From Mnemiopsis leidyi (Eukaryota > Ctenophora > Tentaculata > Lobata > Bolinopsidae), in NCBI GenBank assembly GCA_000226015.1, contig JH152799.1, forward strand, positions 260,098-309,181: a DNA stretch of 49,084 bases, read 5' to 3'. Both the position numbers and the translations under genes were made by a program. The notes under the pieces were generated by a model. It ran no database searches. It was not told the DNA's origin and worked only from the letters and a program-made list of their open reading frames with translations. How positions within the stretch are numbered: position 1 is the stretch's first letter; every line of letters starts with the position of its first letter. Of the stretch, positions 43,001-49,084 are shown in pieces.

Positions 43001-46000
43001 CGCTGTACGGTAGGTATGTTAACAATGTGAACAATGTTAACCTGTGTTAACAGACTCCTGTTACTAGGGTGAGGAGGTTGGAGAAGAGGAGGAGGAGGTG
43101 GGTGTGTCTATAGCGTCTCTCACACACGGAGCTCCTGCACACCAGTCCAACAAGATCTACATCAGGGACAAGATACTAGAGGTAGTTGTTAGTTTTATCT
43201 GGATTCAACAGAACACTCATATTAAAACAAGTTTTTAATTATTGCAAAGAGTGAACATGAACGACCAGCCTTTACTCAACTGCTCGAACACTTATCTGAA
43301 ATTTGAATTACGGGTATTAGTATGATTTGATTGAAACTGCTTGTCAATTGGTTAGTATTCGTATATGTATGATTATTTATATCAATTTTGGCCTTAGTAG
43401 ATTGCCCCGTCAAAAGAGCTGGACTCTTACAGGTGGTATCCTATAACACATAGAAGATCATTACATATATTTTAGTTAATTATTTTCATTTATTATTGTG
43501 TTACAAAATTTTATAAATTGAATTGAAGTAGTCAATGACTCAGGCAGCCGGCTATAATAAAAAATACTCAAAAACCATTGCTGATGTCACGTGGTACTCA
43601 CTTTATTTTTTTGATATTTGATACCTGATTTGAGTCGCAGAAATTATCCACCAGCTGCTGACCGCTTAGTAGTTCGAAAAAATGAGGGTGGTGGAATACT
43701 GGAATATCTCTTGGTTATGGGTTACCACATGGATCAATATATTAGAATCCTGATAGTAACAAAACTTTAATTGCACCTTTCATTACTCATAATTAGAGTT
43801 ATCCGAATCTACTGCAGCGGGCAGGCCGAATTTAGGACCACTAGTGCAGTACTAGAAAATTGTTTATCGATTTTCGATACTATTTGATTGCGGTTTCTAG
43901 AACATATAAGTGACTCATGAACATATGCTGGATCTATTTTATCTTTGAACATTCATCACTTTAGTTTACCACCTAAGTTTTATCGGTATTGATAAATCTA
44001 TTATTGGACTGCGATGTCCTACTACAATACAGTATACACTCTTGTATTATGGTCCCCTGCCGAGCTTAAATGTCGCTCTCAGAATCTAATCTAATTTATC
44101 TCAAGTCTAAACCTGAACAAGCAAGCATCACTGTACTTCTGTTGTATGAGGTCATCTTGTAATGTCGTGTGTGATTCAGAATGTATGCTTAATGCTGTCA
44201 CAATGCATACTTGTACTAGTCATAATATCAACTTTTTGTGGATATCTAATATCATGTTCGATAAAGCTTGCCATACATTTTTTCAATTTCAGATAAACTC
44301 ACGAGACGTGAGTAGAAGTACTTGTTCGGAGGTGGAGACCCTGATCAGGAACTCTCCGGACACCATGAACCTGGTGTTGTTGAGAACGAACGAGAGTAGA
44401 CCGTACAAGCCAGCTCCTACCACACCCACCACCCCCACTAACATCACACCCACACCCTCCCTTACCGCCCCACCGTCCCACCCCACCTCACTCCCACCAC
44501 CTCTACACCAAACCCCACTTGTATCGACTCCCAGACTCCCCTCAAGTCTGACCTACCAGCCTGTAGCTCCTCCACGTACCAGCTCTCAGCTCTCATCTAG
44601 ACATCAGACTCCTCCCGCATCCACGCCTCACTCACAGACCACCCCATCTCTCCCTCCTCATTCACAGAACCCTCACTCCCTCCCGCCTCACTCACAGTCC
44701 ATCCCCTCCTTACCGCCTCACTCACAAACCACTTCTAGAGATCGCCAGACAGAACCAGTAAATTCTTCTTTACCTCGAGCCCTTCCTCTTCGGCTTCTCT
44801 CTGATGAAGACTTCGACAGACTCTCTGCTGTAGGGCTGCCTGACGATACCCCTGAATCAATCCAGGATAAATGCGTAAGTTTGTGTAATTTGTGCGAGTG
44901 TTGTCAGTTGTGTAAGAATTGAGCGAAGAAGAATGTGAGTACGGGGATGAAGTTGGCGTTCTACTTAATAGAGAGGGTGTACTTGGGCGGAGTCACAAAC
45001 GGTTTTATAACGTTGACCAGGGCCAGCGCGATCAATATATTTATTATTGCCTGTCAAGCACTGCTCTGATATCAACATAGTCTTTTAAATCAAACGAAAA
45101 CTGTTTATACTTCTATGATCCAACAAACATAAATATACTTGTAAATGTGCTACTTAACAGACACGCAACACTCAAACATAACTTTCGTAAAACAGAAGTT
45201 CCTCAGAATTCCTAACAGTCGTTTCTAACTCTAAATTATCCCCATCAAGTTCATTACCACGTGTAAAAACACTGGTCACGTGACCCGTACCAAGTTCATA
45301 CTCCAAAGTTCTGCTGGAAGTTAGAAACTGGCTAATACTACCCGATACTTCCAGAGCTTTAGCTTGTAAGAAGTTTCTAAAGCTAGGTATAGTTAGACTG
45401 TAGATGTAGAAGTTAGCCATGACATTAAGGGCTATCAGAAATTCAGCAACTCTTATAAAATGAAGTTTTTGTGAATCAGACATGGATACCAAGGTGACGA
45501 TACTGCTGGGGACGACAGAGATACAGTAGACTGTTGCTGTGACGACAACTGTGACGATTCCTTGCCATCGTCTCCGCCCTCGACATCTGGATGAGATGTT
45601 CCTTGATTTATAGATGAATATTAGAGTAGAGAACACCGCCAGAACTACAACTATTGTAGGTATATCTAGAGTCAGCAAGGTCGTCAGAATTGCTATAACT
45701 TTAACTGCTGAGGAAGATTTGGAGGATAACCCAAAGTTGATGTTGTAGGTGGTGTGACTAAACACTAAACCGTCCACATCCAGTAGAAAACGTAACACTG
45801 GATAAAAATGAACAAACACCCAGATCATTCCACACACTTTATGTGCTCCGTTCTTCGTCCAACATCGAGTATGTAAGGGGTACCTCAACAACAGCACCTT
45901 GCTGGTGGAGAGAAGACAAATCAGGATGTTAGCAGCCTGGAACGTAACTACCTCCACGTAGAGAGAAACATGAGCTAACACATCCCCTAGCACCCATCTC

Positions 46001-49000
46001 TCTGAAATCAGGGATATGGTAGTTGGGAGGACATAGGCAGCAGAAGATAGGAGATCACACACAGCAATGTGCTGCATTACAACTACTATTATCTTGTTTA
46101 GTTTGATGGCATTGTGTTTGATGGAGGCGTATAGGATGATAGTGTCTCCGACGAGGGAAGATATCACCACGATTATGAGATACGTGATCCAGAAGTAGCG
46201 TTCGCCTTGACTTTGAATTCCGTGACTTGTGTGGTTGTCTGATGTGATCGTCATGTGAGCTTCTCAGCTTCACTTCTTTTTTGCTTAACTGCTTCAACTA
46301 ATCGTAGCATTTCATAATGATAATTTTGGGAAAATTAAACTGGACTTGCTAAAACGAATTTGTTAAAAACCAAAGACTCCCGAAACAGGTAAATATCTGT
46401 CAATCAAAACGACAAAAGGTTTTTTATCAAACTCAATTGCGATCGCTTATACTCAATACTGGTACCAGCAAGTCGAAACATTGATCAAAATGACAATCAC
46501 AACCATTTTCTTAACAACCTGCGACAAAATCTGTAATAACGCCCAAAGGCCTGTCCAAAACAGAAAAATCGCCACGACAAGTTTTACCACAACCCAAGCA
46601 CCACACAAAGTACAAAAGAAAGGTACTGGGGGGTATAACTTGAGTAAGTACCAACACTGATGTTAACAATGACAACGCGGATGTGGATGTCAATATGACA
46701 TTGTCCTACCCTCCTCTGCATATGAAATGTTTACACCACAAGTCATAATTCCTTAATCTGCCGGACAACACCGGTCAGCATTGTATATGGAATGTCCTAA
46801 TTCTCCTATCTCACATCAATTTGCGAGGTCACGAAGTTACCCATGAAATGTCCTTATTCGCCTATCTCCCATCAATTTACAAGGTCACGAAGTTACCCAT
46901 GAAATGTCCTTATTCTCCTAGCCCACAACTATTTAATTGCAATGTCACGAAGTTTGACAACTGAACATATTGAAGACCGCACAATTATGTCTCCACACTT
47001 GGTTGACGTTTGTAATTAGCAGCGAGAATTAACCGGAAATGGAAGGTTTCATCACTAAAATCCAATTAAATTATCGTTAAGTGTTTGTTGAAAATCGGAA
47101 TTAAATTGATTACAAAGTGCGAGTTGCGGCATGAAACTATCTAATTATTTTTGTTTCGAATATGATAATAAGAAGATGAATTATCACAATACTTAGTTTA
47201 ACCGGCTCTTAAATCTTAATGTAAAATTTGAATTGTCATTAATTCTGAATTTGATAATTGATGGTCGTGGTGTCAGCTACCAGAAACTTGCTTCCTGGAT
47301 AATAGGGCGCCTGTAAAAGCCCCGATATTATTGTTTGGAGCAGGCTATTGTGTTTTGTGCTTGATATCCAAACATGATGAACATCGGTACGTAATGACAA
47401 TTTTCATTTCATACAATATGATATGTAGCGTAGCTACAATATCTGATAACCGATACTAAATGGAATATAGGTACATGAATACATCTATAAAAAAGTAAAA
47501 CGTGGTTGTTATTGGTCATTGTTGCTCCTCAATTTTTATGTTTTCATGTGGGTCCTCCCTCGTTGAAGGAAAAATTCCCGTCCATCTTTCTAGCGAAACA
47601 AAACATAGCAGTTATTAAACTATGGAGCTAAAGCAGGAGGTCTGGCGACGACACTCAGGTGTCACATTATCACAATTATCATCATCGTAGTTTGAATGGC
47701 GCCAATTGATTCTGCTTGTTCAAATGTGTTATAACATTTCGTTCGCTCTGTTTGTAATTAGGATGGAAGCAATAGCCCAAAAACCTCCAGCCAAAAAATT
47801 AAGTTATTTTTAAGACTGCAGCTATTTTTGACTACAGCTTTTGCACCAAGCTTCACTTCGTGCAATCTCTGAGATAAACGGTTCGCCTCGTGCGACTATT
47901 GCAGTTATTGCACTTGGCTTCACCAATCACCACATGCCATTAATGTTTAATTACTGCTATTTCTCAATATCTAATGTAGTTCAGGTCGAGCTGGGGTGTA
48001 AAAACACGCTCAGTTTAGCTGGAACTAGCTGCCAGCCACTTTAACCAGTAACGGTACAGAACCTGCCTGTAATTCTATTTGGAGGTACACTTTAACCAGT
48101 AACGGTACAGAACCTGCCTGTAATTCTATTTGGAGGTACACTTTAACCAGTAACGGTACAGAACCTGCCTGTAATTCTATTTGGAGGTACACTTTAACCA
48201 GTAACGGTACAGAACCTGCCTGTAATTCTATTTGGAGGTACACTTTAACCAGTAACGGTACAGAACATGCCTGTAATTCTATTTGGAGGTACACTACGTT
48301 CGCTCACATTACTTCAATATAATCTCTGTGTGGTCCGATAATTCGATCTACTATTACTGCTATTCAATTACCTCCGTATAATTGTGGGATCAGAGAACTT
48401 CAGTCACTATGGGGTTGTCTAACATATTATGAGTTCTGACTTGTGACGCTATGAAAATGATAGTATATATAGAGCTATAGGTCATGATTCCAAGGGTGGT
48501 CCGACAAACTGTATGATCGTGTTGGGTAATGATGTGAAAATTGTGTAGAGGAATGTTTAAGTTACGCTACTGCGTTGTCGTTCTCTTCATGTGAACATCT
48601 GTAAGAAACAGTCGTGTGAAGTGGCTAAGGGCGAGGATACGCGATGTAGCGATCTTGTATGTCCAGAGTCTAGACACAAAGAAATTTGAGATAGTGAACA
48701 GTTCTGATATGTCTTGTAAGTACTTGTAGAATGTGAATCCTGGAAGTTCTGAATCTTGTTCCCATTTTCAGTCGAATCTATCAGACATCAGTATTGACCC
48801 TGATGGAGACTACCTCGACTACACTCTAGACAGTGAGCTCAGTAAACTCAGCCCTGATCCAAACGATCGTCTGTTGTCGCCCCGTTCACCACTCGGCGAT
48901 CACACTAGCGATCGTCTGCTATCGCCCCGTGCCCTTGCCGGCGATCAAGCCAGCGATGATCGCACGAGCAGCGATTTCAGAAGTGAAGCTACCGATATAA

Positions 49001-49065
49001 CGAAGAGCGATGCGACTGATATTACTGATGTTGTTGATATCATGGAGGATCCCAGAGAATATGAG
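40042..49065 (+). CDS. Coiled-coil and PDZ domain protein, partial (runs past the right edge)
   Basis: Proposed exons: 40042-40143, 42005-42090, 42107-42164, 42715-42933, 43068-43181, 44293-44874 and 48772-49065, about 485 residues so far. All junctions are phase 0 except the unusual 42090/42107 pair (see findings). The product starts MAPTASWATSNG. A long coiled coil follows (ESRLRHEQHVFKQQHDN to EQVLRNQIKRLRNELG), then a PDZ domain (KVCVRLTRENRTFGFKLLG, an acidic loop GEEVGEEEEE, VGVSIASLTHGAPAH, KIYIRDKILEINSRDVS, VETLIRNSPDTMNLVLLR). Next come a Pro/Ser/Thr-rich linker with PPHSQ repeats and a Ser/Asp-rich segment with two DRLLSPR copies. The carboxylate-binding loop FGFK is a GLGF variant. 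It is likely a membrane or junction scaffold; I cannot name the orthologue. The first exon and the last one are assigned by phase and strand only. Confidence 0.6.
40856..41626. mobile_element. Nonautonomous hAT element (771 bp) with 8-bp target duplication
   Basis: The termini are CAGAGGCAACATTTAAGTGC and its inverted copy. TGATGCGA flanks the element on both sides (40848-40855 and 41627-41634). An 8-bp duplication and CAG-starting inverted ends are hallmarks of the hAT superfamily. Both subterminal regions are packed with TGCGG words, typical of hAT transposase-binding sites. The centre is a tandem array rather than a gene. It sits in the first large intron of the PDZ gene. Confidence 0.9.
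41150..41440. repeat. Imperfect tandem array of about 33 bp inside the hAT element
   Basis: Eight or so copies of GACGAAAACGTCCCA followed by a variable GATTCCGATCAGCAAGG-like tail, diverged from each other. Open frames across it are repeat artefacts. Confidence 0.8.
45172..46254 (-). CDS. Rhodopsin-family GPCR, orphan
   Basis: An intronless 360-residue receptor with seven hydrophobic segments. TM1 is WITYLIIVVISSLVGDTIIL. TM2 is HIAVCDLLSSAAYVLPTTI, keeping the Asp. TM3 ends in LLSTSKVLLLRYPL in place of DRY. TM4 is VCGMIWVFVHFYPVL, and TM5 and TM6 surround a short basic third loop (KSRNISSRCRGRRRW). TM7 is FLIALNVMANFYIYSLTIPSF, with NFYIY in place of NPxxY. N-glycosylation at NHTS in a short N-terminus and a Ser/Thr tail fit a plasma-membrane class A receptor. 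Many invertebrate lineages, notably cnidarians, have large families of such intronless divergent receptors; the ligand is unknown. It lies inside the 44875-48771 intron of the PDZ gene, on the opposite strand. Confidence 0.85.
   Translation of the reverse strand: MTITSDNHTSHGIQSQGERYFWITYLIIVVISSLVGDTIILYASIKHNAIKLNKIIVVVMQHIAVCDLLSSAAYVLPTTISLISERWVLGDVLAHVSLYVEVVTFQAANILICLLSTSKVLLLRYPLHTRCWTKNGAHKVCGMIWVFVHFYPVLRFLLDVDGLVFSHTTYNINFGLSSKSSSAVKVIAILTTLLTLDIPTIVVVLAVFSTLIFIYKSRNISSRCRGRRRWQGIVTVVVTATVYCISVVPSSIVTLVSMSDSQKLHFIRVAEFLIALNVMANFYIYSLTIPSFRNFLQAKALEVSGSISQFLTSSRTLEYELGTGHVTSVFTRGNELDGDNLELETTVRNSEELLFYESYV
46787..46954. repeat. 56-bp tandem repeat, three copies
   Basis: Units start at 46787, 46843 and 46899, each beginning ATG[A/G]AATGTCCT and containing AGGTCACGAAGTT; the third copy is diverged. 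It lies just upstream of the GPCR gene. Confidence 0.9.
48038..48292. repeat. 51-bp minisatellite, five copies
   Basis: Five almost identical 51-bp units begin ACTTTAACCAGTAACGGTAC. Because 51 is a multiple of three, the minus strand stays open across the array, but this is a repeat artefact. Confidence 0.97.
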
Positions 49066-49084
49066 GTCAGATTAAACATTTGTA

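Larger units (their letters stand above)
46255..48771. other. Remainder of the large PDZ-gene intron
   Basis: Apart from the two minisatellites listed separately, no exon is recognised. It includes the putative promoter of the antisense GPCR. Confidence 0.45.

Noticed and set aside
48025-48294. Open minus-strand frame of 89 residues with 17-residue repeats
   Set aside because: It is produced by a 51-bp minisatellite whose unit is divisible by three. It has no splice or start context and no family features.
1-49084. CRISPR array or bacterial defence system
   Set aside because: The direct repeats are head-to-tail minisatellites without unique spacers, and all genes are eukaryotic.

Overview
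The window is a piece of an animal (metazoan) nuclear genome. The evidence is spliced protein-coding genes with GT-AG introns, a multi-exon Treslin/TICRR gene, a C9orf72 homologue, a BACURD-type KCTD protein, a rhodopsin-like GPCR and TTAGGG-type telomeric repeats. Many start codons lie just downstream of a splice acceptor with no visible upstream exon. This suggests spliced-leader trans-splicing, known in hydrozoans, ctenophores, tunicates, flatworms and some other groups. A hydrozoan-like cnidarian is a reasonable guess, but the sequence does not fix the taxon.

Layout. 1-5.7 kb: a 14-bp minisatellite, a FLYWCH-encoding transposon-like element with inverted subterminal repeats, and the 5' part of an AGGF1-like gene (minus strand). 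5.7-8.3 kb: intergenic with a 52-bp minisatellite. 8.3-9.5 kb: an intronless Golgi carbohydrate sulfotransferase (plus). 10.2-32.2 kb: nine consecutive minus-strand genes, upstream to downstream: a SNX7/SNX30-like sorting nexin, ARV1, a KCTD10/13/TNFAIP1 homologue, an unrecognised small gene, an Fcf2/DNTTIP2 protein, GTF2H2 (TFIIH p44), C9orf72, EXOSC6 (MTR3) and TICRR (Treslin). 32.2-37 kb: repeat-rich intergenic DNA with tRNA-like SINE heads, a foldback MITE and an inverted interstitial telomeric array. 37.0-39.2 kb: intronless ASCC2 (plus). 40.0 kb to the right edge: a plus-strand coiled-coil/PDZ gene with a 771-bp hAT-type nonautonomous element in its first intron, an antisense GPCR gene nested in a later intron, and a right end outside the window.

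The minus-strand block mostly encodes housekeeping nuclear functions (transcription/repair, RNA decay, rRNA processing, replication initiation) plus endosomal, lipid and ubiquitin-ligase factors. Its collinearity and the acceptor-next-to-ATG pattern make polycistronic transcription resolved by trans-splicing plausible. I traced exon-intron structures by hand from reading frame, splice consensus and phase; I ran no database search. Family calls come from recognised motifs. There is one 10-N assembly gap (30492-30501), flanked by an exact 167-bp duplication that looks like an unmerged contig overlap.
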